A stretch of 64,000 nt of DNA from Gibbula magus (taxonomy: Eukaryota; Mollusca; Gastropoda; Trochida; Trochidae): NCBI GenBank assembly GCA_936450465.1, contig OW388291.1, forward strand, positions 75,291,936 to 75,355,935, read 5' to 3'. The notes beneath the pieces were generated by a model that worked only from the letters and a program-made list of their open reading frames with translations, did no database searches and was not told the DNA's origin. Each line of letters opens with the position of its first letter. Position 1 is the stretch's first letter. Of the stretch, positions 12,001 to 27,109 are shown piece after piece. A program made the translations under genes and the position numbers.

Positions 12001-15000
12001 CAATAGGTGCTGGTTTAGGTTACATCTTCTTACTCGACTTTCCTATTCACCCCCAATGCTTAAAATATCGATTATATATACGTTTCAATGAAAACCAAGG
12101 AACGTTCTCATGCATGTGTAGTAGCCGACAATTATGACTCGATTTCACGTATGTATTCGTTATAAGACCTATTAAACGCTATAGAAGCATTCTGTCTTCC
12201 TATCTACTTTAATAACGTTTCCAAAATTACGTTTGACTTAATGGATGCAGCAAGCCAAGGTCCATTGTCCGGTTTTCGATCATGATCAAGACTTGTTGTA
12301 TTTTTGATTGACCTTAAACTGGGTATTTTCGGTTAAAGTTTATAATGCTCAATTACATAACCCAATTATAACATTAGACACATGTGTGACCTCACAAACA
12401 TGATTATATCCCTTTAAATCATAGAGACATTCCAGACAAAGTTAAGACCGAGATTACCCTTACAAATATCACTAACACACCGAGGGGCAAACACAAAATA
12501 CTTCTGCCGGCCAAATTCGCATTTAAATGTCTTTAATGAGGATATATCTTGTAAAAAACAAATAAACACATTTCGTTTGTGAGAGTATATGGTACTCCAT
12601 GTACATATTGTATATCTGCCAAACATTCATCGGGTGCTCAAATTGCTATTTTAAAGTGTGTTTTATTTAACATAATGTTATTTGATTACAAATTAATGAA
12701 ATGTGGAAATTATTTCATCACATGATGCTGCCGGCAATATGTACCTTAATGTACAATATTACACTATTTGGACCTTAAATTGATGACGCGTCGTTGTTGT
12801 ATAGGGGAAAAGACACCACATTTCACTCTTCGATCTCGTCTGGTTAAAGATGATCTAACACCATGGTTTTTTAAAAGCCCTGTTTTTTTTCAGAAACATA
12901 AACAGATAATGTTTAAAATATTACAATTTAAGTTTAGTTGGATTTGAGACATGTGTTACTATGTTACTATCAGTCGTATCTATTTCAAAATCTAGATCAA
13001 AATACCTTTCATATTTGTTGATTTCGTTTCTTTTGTCCCTTGCTGTATGTATTGATAATAAGTACCTGTTATTTATCGGAAATGTTCTAATCTAAAGGAC
13101 AAAATATGAATAATATGAATCTTTGACTCGCATTGAAAAGACCAGTTGTAACCACTTTGTAGTTATTTAACGGCTTGATTAATGAAACCATTATTGTGTT
13201 CGATATAGAACATTTTAAACTGACTGTATGTGAAATATAGCTAAAATATTACATAATATCAGCACACGACAGGATGTCAGATGTGTTTTCCATCAGCATA
13301 AACTCCTACGTCTTAATAAGTTGTATGTACATTGCGTAACACCAGCTTTGAAGCTAAATGAACAACATACGTTAGTTAGTGACGCTTTTTATCTGTCGAA
13401 AATCCTGTCGCTAAAGAGATAGTTCAAGAAACACTGAATGACGGGAAGAAACTTCATAAAGAACATGCAGGCTAATCAAGAAAAACGCATGTCAACTCAT
13501 TTTATGCTAAAATATTTTCTTATTATGTTTAATAAGATTAGGAGAGAAAAATAGCAATATTGACCTTGATTGATTAATAAATTATGCTTTGGTCTTTTAA
13601 TGACGTCTTTGAACATTGTAAGATACATGGGTACCTTAAACAAGTTAATAATGTGTTCAAACCGCCTACACTATCGCTATCACCATCTGTGTAGTGACGC
13701 TGACGTTTTGACGTCAATGGTGGCGAAATCGTGTCTGTCCCAGCATGCTTCACTGTTATACTCCAAACACTGTTTCAAGTGATGTGTGGAGCTGGAGGTA
13801 CGTGATGCCCTATTAGAAGCACTATAACCGAAGGTGTTTACTTAACCATAGAGGTTACCATTATAACCCAACCGTCCCGAACACTCGTTCGGTGGAGAAT
13901 AGCTAATACTAATGTAAGTAACAGACATGGGGGTAGTACCACTACATTCAGCCAACCTACAGTTGAAATCAGATGGTATTGATGGTCAGTGTCGAATTCT
14001 ATTGCAAGAAAAAAACCTTCGTTTCAAATATACGTTCACTCAACCGCAAAAGAAACGTCACCATAGAACATACAAGATAATTCAATTCACGCGTAATACA
14101 GGCGACTGAAACAAAGCTACGTCATGTCTTCAGAAGCCAACTTAAATGGATTTGAAATTTCAAAACATTATTTGCTCATATTTCTGAGAAATCCATGTTT
14201 TAAGAAATGGTAGTTTTGAATCCTCTTAACTACACGGGATAGGAGAGTCAAAAGGGCTTTTTGGCTTGTTTTTGACGTCCTACAGTAAAGACGCGTCAAT
14301 AAATTTAAGTCCAAGAAGGTTATTTACATCGGTAACATCATTAATTATTTTAATTTCTACATTTTATGAATTTTTAAGTAAGATGCCAAACATTCTAGGG
14401 AAATTTTTTTTTTTGAAAAAGCAATTTCAACACCCTAAGTGTATTTGAACAGACATGAAAATAAAAGTAGTATACTCTGATGTATGAAATTACGGACACA
14501 TCTTTACAAATCGTTCCCTATGTAAATAATTCAAAATCGTCTTTCTATAGCAGCATTTTGTTTTTTACACGGTTGAACATGCGGTGACGTTTCTTTTGCG
14601 GATGAGTGTATATATCGACCCATAGTTGGAGTTTGAGGTCCACACCCCTCTCCAACCAGGTCTGAATGTTCTAATCCTATATCACCCCTGAGAGTTTCGT
14701 CAGGAACATATGTATTAAGATAGCCCATTTGTCATCTATGTTAGCCAGCGATCCAATGAAAAGCTGTGGTCAATCGTCAAATAATTCTGCTTACTGTCAA
14801 AGTTTAAGCTCAATCAAGACTTTAGAAGCCTGGTACCAAGATATAGTGTAAAATAAAACTAATCTCACAAGTGTCTTCATTTTATCAATATAACACAGAG
14901 AGGAACAGAGAACTTATATTCCCCTTATCCCATTTACCAGTAAAGTGCTGCTAGGGTTTCAATAGAAACATCTCAATGAGACATCAATGCCCCGACATAT

Positions 15001-15200
15001 GGCGCAGGACTGAGAGAATGAAGACAAATATTTTGAGTATCTTGGTAGTGGTTCACAGAGCCACAGGCTATTTACATCTCCTCTGGTAAACGATTACTCT
15101 CACCTTTCATGTCTCCCTGGATCAGAGAGTAAGGTATCTGATACCTGCTTCTTTGACCATCACGCACTATTAACCTGGGGCACACGAGTTGTAACGCAGA
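9061..15200. other. Long AT-rich stretch, no gene supported
   Basis: Six kilobases without a convincing coding frame, splice-supported exon or large repeat. Minor features are a GATA/GATAC-like simple stretch at about 10722-10757, a 12-bp direct duplication (GTGCTTGTCTCC twice, 11478-11501), and a 20-mer at 12263-12282 repeated at 48356-48375. It abuts the 54-bp array directly. Confidence 0.55.
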
Positions 15201-15607
15201 TAACTGTTACCTGTAGAGGCACCTTAACTGTGGAGAGGGTACTACATGGTCAGTTAACTGTTACCTGTAGAGGCACCTTAACTGTGGAGAGGGTACTACA
15301 TGGTCAGTTAACTGTTACCTGTATAGGCACCTTAACTGTGGAGAGGGTACTACATGGTCAGTTAACTGTTACCTGTAGAGGCACCTTAACTGTGGAGAGG
15401 GTACTACATGGTCAGTTAACTGTTACCTGTATAGGCGCCTGAACTGTGGAGAAGGTACTGCATGGTCAGTTAACTGTTACCTGTATAGGCACCTTAACTG
15501 TGGAGAAGGTACTACATGGTCTGTTAACTGTTACCTGTATAGGCACCTTAACTGTGGAGAGGGTACTACATGGTCAGTTAACTGTTACCTGTATAGGCGC
15601 CTGAACT

Positions 15608-17767
15608 GTGGAGAAGGTACTGCATGGTCAGTTAACTGTTACCTGTATAGGCACCTTAACTGTGGAGAAGGTACTACATGGTCTGTTAACTGTTACCTGT
15701 AGAGGCACCTTAACTGTGGAGAAGGTACTACATGGTCAGTTAACTGTTACCTGTAGATGCACCTTAACTGTGGAGAAGGTACTACATGGTCAGTTAACTG
15801 TTACCTGTAGAGGCACCTTAACTGTGGAGAGGGTACTGCATGGTCAGTTAACTGTTACCTGTATAGGCACCTTAACTGTGGAGAAGGTACTACATGGTCT
15901 GTTAACTGTTACCTGTAGAGGCACCTTAACTGTGGAGAAGGTACTACATGGTCAGTTAACTGTTACCTGTAGAGGCACCTTAACTGTGGAGAGGGTACTA
16001 CATGGTCAGTTAACTGTTACCTGTAGAGGCACCTTAACTGTGGAGAGGGTACTACATGGTCAGTTAACTGTTACCTGTATAGGCACCTTAACTGTGGAGA
16101 GGGTACTACATGGTCAGTTAACTGTTACCTGTATAGGCACCTTAACTGTGGAGAGGGTATTACATGGTCAGTTAACTGTTACCTGTAGATGCACCTTAAC
16201 TGTGGAGAAGGTACTACATGGTCAGTTAACTGTTACCTGTAGAGGCACCTTAACTGTGGAGAGGGTACTACATGGTCAGTTAACTGTTACCTGTAGAGGC
16301 ACCTTAACTGTGGATAGGGTACTACATGGTCAGTTAACTGTTACCTGTATAGGCACCTTAACTGTGGAGAGGGTACTACATGGTCTGTTAACTGTTACCT
16401 GTAGAGGCACCTTAACTGTGGAGAGGGTACTACATGGTCAGTTAACTGTTACCTGTAGAGGCACCTTAACTGTGGAGAGGGTACTACATGGTCAGTTAAC
16501 TGTTACCTGTAGAGGCACCTTAACTGTGGAGAGGGTACTACATGGTCAGTTAACTGTTACCTGTATAGGCACCTTAACTGTGGAGAGGGTACTACATGGT
16601 CAGTTAACTGTTACCTGTAGAGGCACCTTAACTGTGGAGAGGGTACTACATGGTCAGTTAACTGTTACCTGTAGATGCACCTTAACTGTGGAGAGGGTAC
16701 TACATGGTCAGTTAACTGTTACCTGTAGAGGCACCTTAACTGTGGATAGGGTACTACATGGTCAGTTAACTGTTACCTGTAGATGCACCTTAACTGTGGA
16801 GAGGGTACTACATGGTCAGTTAACTGTTACCTGTAGAGGCACCTTAACTGTGGAGAGGGTACTACATGGTCAGTTAACTGTTACCTGTATAGGCACCTTA
16901 ACTGTGGAGAGGGTACTACATGGTCAGTTAACTGTTACCTGTAGAGGCACCTTAACTGTGGAGAGGGTACTACATGGTCAGTTAACTGTTACCTGTATAG
17001 GCGCCTGAACTGTGGAGAAGGTACTGCATGGTCAGTTAACTGTTACCTGTATAGGCACCTTAACTGTGGAAAAGGTACTACATGGTCTGTTAACTGTTAC
17101 CTGTATAGGCACCTTAACTGTGGAGAGGGTACTACATGGTCAGTTAACTGTTACCTGTATAGGCACCTTAACTGTGGAGAGGGTACTGCATGGTCAGTTA
17201 ACTGTTACCTGTATAGGCACCTTAACTGTGGAGAGGGTACTACATGGTCAGTTAACTGTTACCTGTATAGGCGCCTGAAATGTGGAGAGGGTACTACATG
17301 GTCTGTTAACTGTTACCTGTATAGGCACCTTAACTGTGGAGAGGGTACTACATGGTCAGTTAACTGTTACCTGTATAGGCACCTTAACTGTGGAGAAGGT
17401 ACTACATGGTCTGTTAACTGTTACCTGTATAGGCACCTTAACTGTGGAGAAGGTACTGCATGGTCAGTTAACTGTTACCTGTATAGTCACCTTAACTGTG
17501 GAGAAGGTACTGCATGGTCAGTTAACTGTTACCTGTATAGGCACCTTAACTGTGGAGAGGGTACTACATGGTCTGTTAACTGTTACCTGTATAGGCACCT
17601 TAACTGTGGAGAAGGTACTACATGGTCTGTTAAGTGTTACCTGTATAGGCACCTTAACTGTGGAGAGGGTACTACATGGTCTGTTAACTGTTACCTGTAT
17701 AGGCACCTTAACTGTGGAGAGGGTACTACATGGTCAGTTAACTGTTACCTGTATAGGCGCCTGAACT
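15608..17767. repeat. Higher-order block I (40 units)
   Basis: It shares its unit-variant order with block II beginning at 17768, apart from a 6-unit (324-bp) difference. Both begin just after a GGCGCCTGAA unit and end with the same sub-blocks starting at 17012/19496 and 17282/19766. One private change is GGGTATTACATGG near 16157. Confidence 0.88.
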
Positions 17768-20251
17768 GTGGAGAAGGTACTGCATGGTCAGTTAACTGTT
17801 ACCTGTATAGGCACCTTAACTGTGGAGAAGGTACTACATGGTCTGTTAACTGTTACCTGTAGAGGCACCTTAACTGTGGAGAAGGTACTACATGGTCAGT
17901 TAACTGTTACCTGTAGATGCACCTTAACTGTGGAGAAGGTACTACATGGTCAGTTAACTGTTACCTGTAGAGGCACCTTAACTGTGGAGAGGGTACTGCA
18001 TGGTCAGTTAACTGTTACCTGTATAGGCACCTTAACTGTGGAGAAGGTACTACATGGTCTGTTAACTGTTACCTGTAGAGGCACCTTAACTGTGGAGAAG
18101 GTACTACATGGTCAGTTAACTGTTACCTGTAGAGGCACCTTAACTGTGGAGAGGGTACTACATGGTCAGTTAACTGTTACCTGTAGAGGCACCTTAACTG
18201 TGGAGAGGGTACTACATGGTCAGTTAACTGTTACCTGTATAGGCACCTTAACTGTGGAGAGGGTACTACATGGTCAGTTAACTGTTACCTGTATAGGCAC
18301 CTTAACTGTGGAGAGGGTACTACATGGTCAGTTAACTGTTACCTGTAGATGCACCTTAACTGTGGAGAAGGTACTACATGGTCAGTTAACTGTTACCTGT
18401 AGAGGCACCTTAACTGTGGAGAGGGTACTACATGGTCAGTTAACTGTTACCTGTAGAGGCACCTTAACTGTGGATAGGGTACTACATGGTCAGTTAACTG
18501 TTACCTGTATAGGCACCTTAACTGTGGAGAGGGTACTACATGGTCTGTTAACTGTTACCTGTAGAGGCACCTTAACTGTGGAGAGGGTACTACATGGTCA
18601 GTTAACTGTTACCTGTAGAGGCACCTTAACTGTGGAGAGGGTACTACATGGTCAGTTAACTGTTACCTGTAGAGGCACCTTAACTGTGGAGAGGGTACTA
18701 CATGGTCAGTTAACTGTTACCTGTATAGGCACCTTAATTGTGGAGAGGGTACTACATGGTCAGTTAACTGTTACCTGTAGAGGCACCTTAACTGTGGATA
18801 GGGTACTACATGGTCAGTTAACTGTTACCTGTAGATGCACCTTAACTGTGGAGAAGGTACTACATGGTCAGTTAACTGTTACCTGTAGAGGCACCTTAAC
18901 TGTGGAGAGGGTACTACATGGTCAGTTAACTGTTACCTGTAGAGGCACCTTAACTGTGGAGAGGGTACTACATGGTCAGTTAACTGTTACCTGTATAGGC
19001 ACCTTAACTGTGGAGAGGGTACTACATGGTCAGTTAACTGTTACCTGTATAGGCACCTTAACTGTGGAGAGGGTACTACATGGTCAGTTAACTGTTACCT
19101 GTAGAGGCACCTTAACTGTGGAGAGGGTACTACATGGTCAGTTAACTGTTACCTGTAGATGCACCTTAACTGTGGAGAGGGTACTACATGGTCAGTTAAC
19201 TGTTACCTGTAGAGGCACCTTAACTGTGGATAGGGTACTACATGGTCAGTTAACTGTTACCTGTAGATGCACCTTAACTGTGGAGAGGGTACTACATGGT
19301 CAGTTAACTGTTACCTGTAGAGGCACCTTAACTGTGGAGAGGGTACTACATGGTCAGTTAACTGTTACCTGTATAGGCACCTTAACTGTGGAGAGGGTAC
19401 TACATGGTCAGTTAACTGTTACCTGTAGAGGCACCTTAACTGTGGAGAGGGTACTACATGGTCAGTTAACTGTTACCTGTATAGGCGCCTGAACTGTGGA
19501 GAAGGTACTGCATGGTCAGTTAACTGTTACCTGTATAGGCACCTTAACTGTGGAAAAGGTACTACATGGTCTGTTAACTGTTACCTGTATAGGCACCTTA
19601 ACTGTGGAGAGGGTACTACATGGTCAGTTAACTGTTACCTGTATAGGCACCTTAACTGTGGAGAGGGTACTGCATGGTCAGTTAACTGTTACCTGTATAG
19701 GCACCTTAACTGTGGAGAGGGTACTACATGGTCAGTTAACTGTTACCTGTATAGGCGCCTGAAATGTGGAGAGGGTACTACATGGTCTGTTAACTGTTAC
19801 CTGTATAGGCACCTTAACTGTGGAGAGGGTACTACATGGTCAGTTAACTGTTACCTGTATAGGCACCTTAACTGTGGAGAAGGTACTACATGGTCTGTTA
19901 ACTGTTACCTGTATAGGCACCTTAACTGTGGAGAAGGTACTGCATGGTCAGTTAACTGTTACCTGTATAGTCACCTTAACTGTGGAGAAGGTACTGCATG
20001 GTCAGTTAACTGTTACCTGTATAGGCACCTTAACTGTGGAGAGGGTACTACATGGTCTGTTAACTGTTACCTGTATAGGCACCTTAACTGTGGAGAAGGT
20101 ACTACATGGTCTGTTAAGTGTTACCTGTATAGGCACCTTAACTGTGGAGAGGGTACTACATGGTCTGTTAACTGTTACCTGTATAGGCACCTTAACTGTG
20201 GAGAGGGTACTACATGGTCAGTTAACTGTTACCTGTATAGGCGCCTGAACT
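17768..20251. repeat. Higher-order block II (46 units, 2484 bp)
   Basis: A near-copy of block I with 6 extra units. A third copy starts at 20252 and follows the same variant order for at least about 1 kb before diverging. A private change is CCTTAATTGTGG near 18731. Confidence 0.88.
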
Positions 20252-20822
20252 GTGGAGAAGGTACTGCATGGTCAGTTAACTGTTACCTGTATAGGCACCT
20301 TAACTGTGGAGAAGGTACTACATGGTCTGTTAACTGTTACCTGTAGAGGCACCTTAACTGTGGAGAAGGTACTACATGGTCAGTTAACTGTTACCTGTAG
20401 ATGCACCTTAACTGTGGAGAAGGTACTACATGGTCAGTTAACTGTTACCTGTAGAGGCACCTTAACTGTGGAGAGGGTACTGCATGGTCAGTTAACTGTT
20501 ACCTGTATAGGCACCTTAACTGTGGAGAAGGTACTACATGGTCTGTTAACTGTTACCTGTAGAGGCACCTTAACTGTGGAGAAGGTACTACATGGTCAGT
20601 TAACTGTTACCTGTAGAGGCACCTTAACTGTGGAGAGGGTACTACATGGTCAGTTAACTGTTACCTGTAGAGGCACCTTAACTGTGGAGAGGGTACTACA
20701 TGGTCAGTTAACTGTTACCTGTATAGGCACCTTAACTGTGGAGAGGGTACTACATGGTCAGTTAACTGTTACCTGTATAGGCACCTTAACTGTGGAGAGG
20801 GTACTACATGGTCAGTTAACTG

Positions 20823-22234
20823 TTACCTGTAGATGCACCTTAACTGTGGAGAAGGTACTACATGGTCAGTTAACTGTTACCTGTAGAGGCACCTTAACTG
20901 TGGAGAGGGTACTACATGGTCAGTTAACTGTTACCTGTAGAGGCACCTTAACTGTGGATAGGGTACTACATGGTCAGTTAACTGTTACCTGTATAGGCAC
21001 CTTAACTGTGGAGAGGGTACTACATGGTCTGTTAACTGTTACCTGTAGAGGCACCTTAACTGTGGAGAGGGTACTACATGGTCAGTTAACTGTTACCTGT
21101 AGAGGCACCTTAACTGTGGAGAGGGTACTACATGGTCATTTAACTGTTACCTGTAGAGGCACCTTAACTGTGGAGAGGGTACTACATGGTCAGTTAACTG
21201 TTACCTGTATAGGCACCTTAACTGTGGAGAGGGTACTACATGGTCAGTTAACTGTTACCTGTAGAGGCACCTTAACTGTGGATAGGGTACTACATGGTCA
21301 GTTAACTGTTACCTGTAGATGCACCTTAACTGTGGAGAAGGTACTACATGGTCAGTTAACTGTTACCTGTAGAGGCACCTTAACTGTGGAGAGGGTACTA
21401 CATGGTCAGTTAACTGTTACCTGTAGAGGCACCTTAACTGTGGAGAGGGTACTACATGGTCAGTTAACTGTTACCTGTATAGGCACCTTAACTGTGGAGA
21501 GGGTACTACATGGTCAGTTAACTGTTACCTGTAGATGCACCTTAACTGTGGAGAAGGTACTACATGGTCAGTTAACTGTTACCTGTAGAGGCACCTTAAC
21601 TGTGGAGAGGGTACTACATGGTCAGTTAACTGTTACCTGTAGAGGCACCTTAACTGTGGATAGGGTACTACATGGTCAGTTAACTGTTACCTGTATAGGC
21701 ACCTTAACTGTGGAGAGGGTACTACATGGTCTGTTAACTGTTACCTGTAGAGGCACCTTAACTGTGGAGAGGGTACTACATGGTCAGTTAACTGTTACCT
21801 GTAGAGGCACCTTAACTGTGGAGAGGGTACTACATGGTCAGTTAACTGTTACCTGTAGAGGCACCTTAACTGTGGAGAGGGTACTACATGGTCAGTTAAC
21901 TGTTACCTGTATAGGCACCTTAACTGTGGAGAGGGTACTACATGGTCAGTTAACTGTTACCTGTAGAGGCACCTTAACTGTGGAGAGGGTACTACATGGT
22001 CAGTTAACTGTTACCTGTAGATGCACCTTAACTGTGGAGAAGGTACTACATGGTCAGTTAACTGTTACCTGTAGAGGCACCTTAACTGTGGAGAGGGTAC
22101 TACATGGTCAGTTAACTGTTACCTGTATAGGCGCCTTAACTGTGGAGAGGGTACTACATGGTCAGTTCACTGTTACCTGTATAGGCACCTTAACTGTGGA
22201 GAGGGTACTACATGGTCAGTTAACTGTTACCTGT
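20823..22234. repeat. 13-unit (702-bp) duplication inside the third block
   Basis: The rare GATAGG variant at 20957 recurs at 21659, exactly 13 times 54 bp later, within the same order of neighbouring variants (TAGATGC unit, GAGAAGG unit, GATAGG unit, GGTCTG unit). Boundaries are approximate. Confidence 0.7.
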
Positions 22235-22897
22235 AGAGGCACCTTAACTGTGGACAGGGTACTACATGGTCAGTTAACTGTTACCTGTATAGGCACCTTA
22301 ACTGTGGAGAGGGTACTACATGGTCAGTTAACTGTTACCTGTAGAGGCACCTTAACTGTGGAGAGGGTACTACATGGTCAGTTAACTGTTACCTGTAGAG
22401 GCACCTTAACTGTGGAGAGGGTACTACATGGTCAGTTAACTGTTACCTGTATAGGCACCTTAACTGTGGAGAGGGTACTACATGGTCAGTTAACTGTTAC
22501 CTGTAGAGGCACCTTAACTGTGGAGAGGGTACTACATGGTCAGTTAACTGTTACCTGTATAGGCACCTTAACTGTGGAGAGGGTACTACATGGTCAGTTA
22601 ACTGTTACCTGTATAGGCACCTTAACTGTGGAGAGGGTACTACATGGTCAGTTAACTGTTACCTGTAGAGGCACCTTAACTGTGGAGGGGGTACTACATG
22701 GTCAGTTAACTGTTACCTGTAGAGGCACCTTAACTGTGGAGAGGGTACTACATGGTCAGTTAACTGTTACCTGTAGATGCACCTTAACTGTGGAGAGGGT
22801 ACTACATGGTCTGTTAACTGTTACCTGTAGAGGCACCTTAACTGTGGAGAGGGTACTACATGGTCAGTTAACTGTTACCTGTATAGGCACCTTAACT

Positions 22898-25800
22898 GTG
22901 GAGAGGGTACTACATGGTCAGTTAACTGTTACCTGTAGAGGCACCTTAACTGTGGAGAGGGTACTACATGGTCAGTTAACTGTTACCTGTATAGGCACCT
23001 TAACTGTGGAGAGGGTACTACATGGTCAGTTAACTGTTACCTGTAGAGGCACCTTAACTGTGGAGGGGGTACTACATGGTCAGTTAACTGTTACCTGTAG
23101 AGGCACCTTAACTGTGGAGAGGGTACTACATGGTCTGTTAACTGTTACCTGTAGAGGCACCTTAACTGTGGGATGGGTACTACATGGTCAGTTAACTGTT
23201 ACCTGTATAGGCACCTTAACTGTGGAGAGGGTACTACATGGTCTGTTAACTGTTACCTGTATAGGCGCCTGAACTGTGGAGAGGGTACTACATGGTCAGT
23301 TAACTGTTACCTGTATAGGCACCTTAACTGTGGAGGGGGTACTACATGGTCAGTTAACTGTTACCTGTATAGGCACCTTAACTGTGGAGAGGGTACTACA
23401 TGGTCAGTTAACTGTTACCTGTATAGGCGCCTTAACTGTAGAGAAGGTACTACATGGTCTGTTAACTGTTATCTGTATAGGCACCTTAACTGTGGAGAGG
23501 GTACTACATGGTCAGTTAACTGTTACCTGTATAGGCACCTTAACTGTGGAGAAGGTACTACATGGTCAGTTAACTGTTATCTGTATAGGCACCTTAACTG
23601 TGGAGAGGGTACTACATGGTCTGTTAACTGTTACCTGTAGAGGCACCTTAACTGTGGAGAGGGTACTACATGGTCAGTTAACTGTTACCTGTATAGGCGC
23701 CTTAACTGTGGAGAAGGTACTACATGGTCTGTTAACTGTTATCTGTATAGGCACCTTAACTGTGGAGAGGGTACTACATGGTCAGTTAACTGGTACCTGT
23801 ATAGGCACCTTAACTGTGGAGAGGGTACTACATGGTCAGTTAACTGTTACCTGTATAGGCACCTTAACTGTGGAGAGGGTACTACATGGTCAGTTAACTG
23901 TTACCTGTATAGGCGCCTTAACTGTGGAGAAGGTACTACATGGTCTGTTAACTGTTATCTGTATAGGCACCTTAACTGTGGAGAGGGTACTACATGGTCA
24001 GTTAACTGTTACCTGTATAGGCGCCTTAACTGTGGAGAGGGTACTACATTGTCAGTTAACTGTTACCTGTAGAGGCACCTTAACTGTGGAGAAGGTACTA
24101 CATGGTCTGTTAACTGTTATCTGTATAGGCACCTTAACTGTGGAGAAGGTACTACATGGTCTGTTAACTGTTATCTGTATAGGCACCTTAACTGTGGAGA
24201 GGGTACTACATGGTCTGTTAACTGTTACCTGTATAGGCGCCTTAACTGTGGAGAGGGTACTACATGGTCAGTTAACTGTTACCTGTAGAGGCACCTTAAC
24301 TGTGGAGTGGGTACTACATGGTCAGTTAACTGTTACCTGTAGAGGCACCTTAACTGTGGAGAGGGTACTACATGGTCAGTTAACTGTTACCTGTAGAGGC
24401 ACCTTAACTGTGGAGTGGGTACTACATGGTCAGTTAACTGTTACCTGTATAGGCACCTTAACTGTGGAGTGGGTACTACATGGTCAGTTAACTGTTACCT
24501 GTATAGGCACCTTAACTGTGGAGAGGGTACTACATGGTCAGTTAACTGTTACCTGTATAGGCACCTTAACTGTGGAGAGGGTACTACATGGTCAGTTAAC
24601 TGTTACCTGTAGAGGCACCTTAACTGTGGAGAGGGTACTACATGGTCAGTTAACTGTTACCTGTAGAGGCACCTTAACTGTGGAGTGGGTACTACATGGT
24701 CAGTTAACTGTTACCTGTAGAGGCACCTTAACTGTGGAGAGGGTACTACATGGTCAGTTAACTGTTACCTGTATAGGCACCTTAACTGTGGAGAGGGTAC
24801 TACATGGTCAGTTAACTGTTACCTGTATAGGCACCTTAACTGTGGAGAGGGTACTACATGGTCAGTTAACTGTTACCTGTATAGGCACCTTAACTGTGGA
24901 GAGGGTACTACATGGTCAGTTAACTGTTACCTGTATAGGCGCCTGAACTGTGGAGAGGGTACTACATGGTCTGTTAACTGTTACCTGTATAGGCGCCTGA
25001 ACTGTGGAGTGGGTACTCCATGGTCAGTTAACTGTTACCTGTAGAGGCACCTTAACTGTGGAGAGGGTACTACATGGTCAGTTAACTGTTACCTGTATAG
25101 GCACCTTAACTGTGGAGAGGGTACTACATGGTCAGTTAACTGTTACCTGTAGAGGCACCTTAACTGTGGAGGGGGTACTACATGGTCAGTTAACTGTTAC
25201 CTGTAGAGGCACCTTAACTGTGGAGAGGGTACTACATGGTCTGTTAACTGTTACCTGTAGAGGCACCTTAACTGTGGAGAGGGTACTACATGGTCAGTTA
25301 ACTGTTACCTGTATAGGCACCTTAACTGTGGAGAGGGTACTACATGGTCTGTTAACTGTTACCTGTATAGGCGCCTGAACTGTGGAGAGGGTACTACATG
25401 GTCAGTTAACTGTTACCTGTATAGGCACCTTAACTGTGGAGGGGGTACTACATGGTCAGTTAACTGTTACCTGTATAGGCACCTTAACTGTGGAGAGGGT
25501 ACTACATGGTCAGTTAACTGTTACCTGTATAGGCGCCTTAACTGTGGAGAAGGTACTACATGGTCTGTTAACTGTTATCTGTATAGGCACCTTAACTGTG
25601 GAGAGGGTACTACATGGTCAGTTAACTGTTACCTGTATAATCACCTTAACTGTGGAGAAGGTACTACATGGTCAGTTAACTGTTATCTGTATAGGCACCT
25701 TAACTGTGGAGAGGGTACTACATGGTCTGTTAACTGTTACCTGTAGAGGCACCTTAACTGTGGAGAGGGTACTACATGGTCAGTTAACTGTTACCTGTAT

Positions 25801-27109
25801 AGGCGCCTTAACTGTGGAGAAGGTACTACATGGTCTGTTAACTGTTATCTGTATAGGCACCTTAACTGTGGAGAGGGTACTACATGGTCAGTTAACTGGT
25901 ACCTGTATAGGCACCTTAACTGTGGAGAGGGTACTACATGGTCAGTTAACTGTTACCTGTATAGGCACCTTAACTGTGGAGAGGGTACTACATGGTCAGT
26001 TAACTGTTACCTGTATAGGCGCCTTAACTGTGGAGAAGGTACTACATGGTCTGTTAACTGTTATCTGTATAGGCACCTTAACTGTGGAGAGGGTACTACA
26101 TGGTCAGTTAACTGTTACCTGTATAGGCGCCTTAACTGTGGAGAGGGTACTACATTGTCAGTTAACTGTTACCTGTAGAGGCACCTTAACTGTGGAGAAG
26201 GTACTACATGGTCTGTTAACTGTTATCTGTATAGGCACCTTAACTGTGGAGAAGGTACTACATGGTCTGTTAACTGTTATCTGTATAGGCACCTTAACTG
26301 TGGAGAGGGTACTACATGGTCTGTTAACTGTTACCTGTATAGGCGCCTTAACTGTGGAGAGGGTACTACATGGTCAGTTAACTGTTACCTGTAGAGGCAC
26401 CTTAACTGTGGAGTGGGTACTACATGGTCAGTTAACTGTTACCTGTAGAGGCACCTTAACTGTGGAGAGGGTACTACATGGTCAGTTAACTGTTACCTGT
26501 AGAGGCACCTTAACTGTGGAGTGGGTACTACATGGTCAGTTAACTGTTACCTGTATAGGCACCTTAACTGTGGAGTGGGTACTACATGGTCAGTTAACTG
26601 TTACCTGTATAGGCACCTTAACTGTGGAGAGGGTACTACATGGTCAGTTAACTGTTACCTGTATAGGCACCTTAACTGTGGAGAGGGTACTACATGGTCA
26701 GTTAACTGTTACCTGTAGAGGCACCTTAACTGTGGAGAGGGTACTACATGGTCAGTTAACTGTTACCTGTAGAGGCACCTTAACTGTGGAGTGGGTACTA
26801 CATGGTCAGTTAACTGTTACCTGTAGAGGCACCTTAACTGTGGAGAGGGTACTACATGGTCAGTTAACTGTTACCTGTATAGGCACCTTAACTGTGGAGA
26901 GGGTACTACATGGTCAGTTAACTGTTACCTGTATAGGCACCTTAACTGTGGAGAGGGTACTACATGGTCAGTTAACTGTTACCTGTATAGGCACCTTAAC
27001 TGTGGAGAGGGTACTACATGGTCAGTTAACTGTTACCTGTATAGGCGCCTGAACTGTGGAGAGGGTACTACATGGTCTGTTAACTGTTACCTGTATAGGC
27101 GCCTGAACT
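22898..27109. repeat. Tandem pair of 39-unit blocks (2106 bp each)
   Basis: Block 22898-25003 is repeated at 25004-27109 with only a handful of substitutions, for example TATAGGC to TATAATC near 25638, GTAGAG to GTGGAG near 25549 and the GGGATGGG variant near 23170. The two 556-codon frames at 23276 and 25382 differ at one residue. Near-identity implies a recent duplication or active homogenisation. Confidence 0.92.

Noticed and set aside
17518..17706. Minus-strand 62-codon frame in the 54-bp array (also at 20002-20190)
   Set aside because: It is open only where GGTCTG units are adjacent; GGTCAG units put TGA in this frame.
20252..23272. A 1006-codon open frame as a repeat-protein gene
   Set aside because: The frame is a by-product of the 54-bp period. 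It starts with GTG after a TGA, contains no ATG, and closes wherever the GGCGCCTGAA variant appears.
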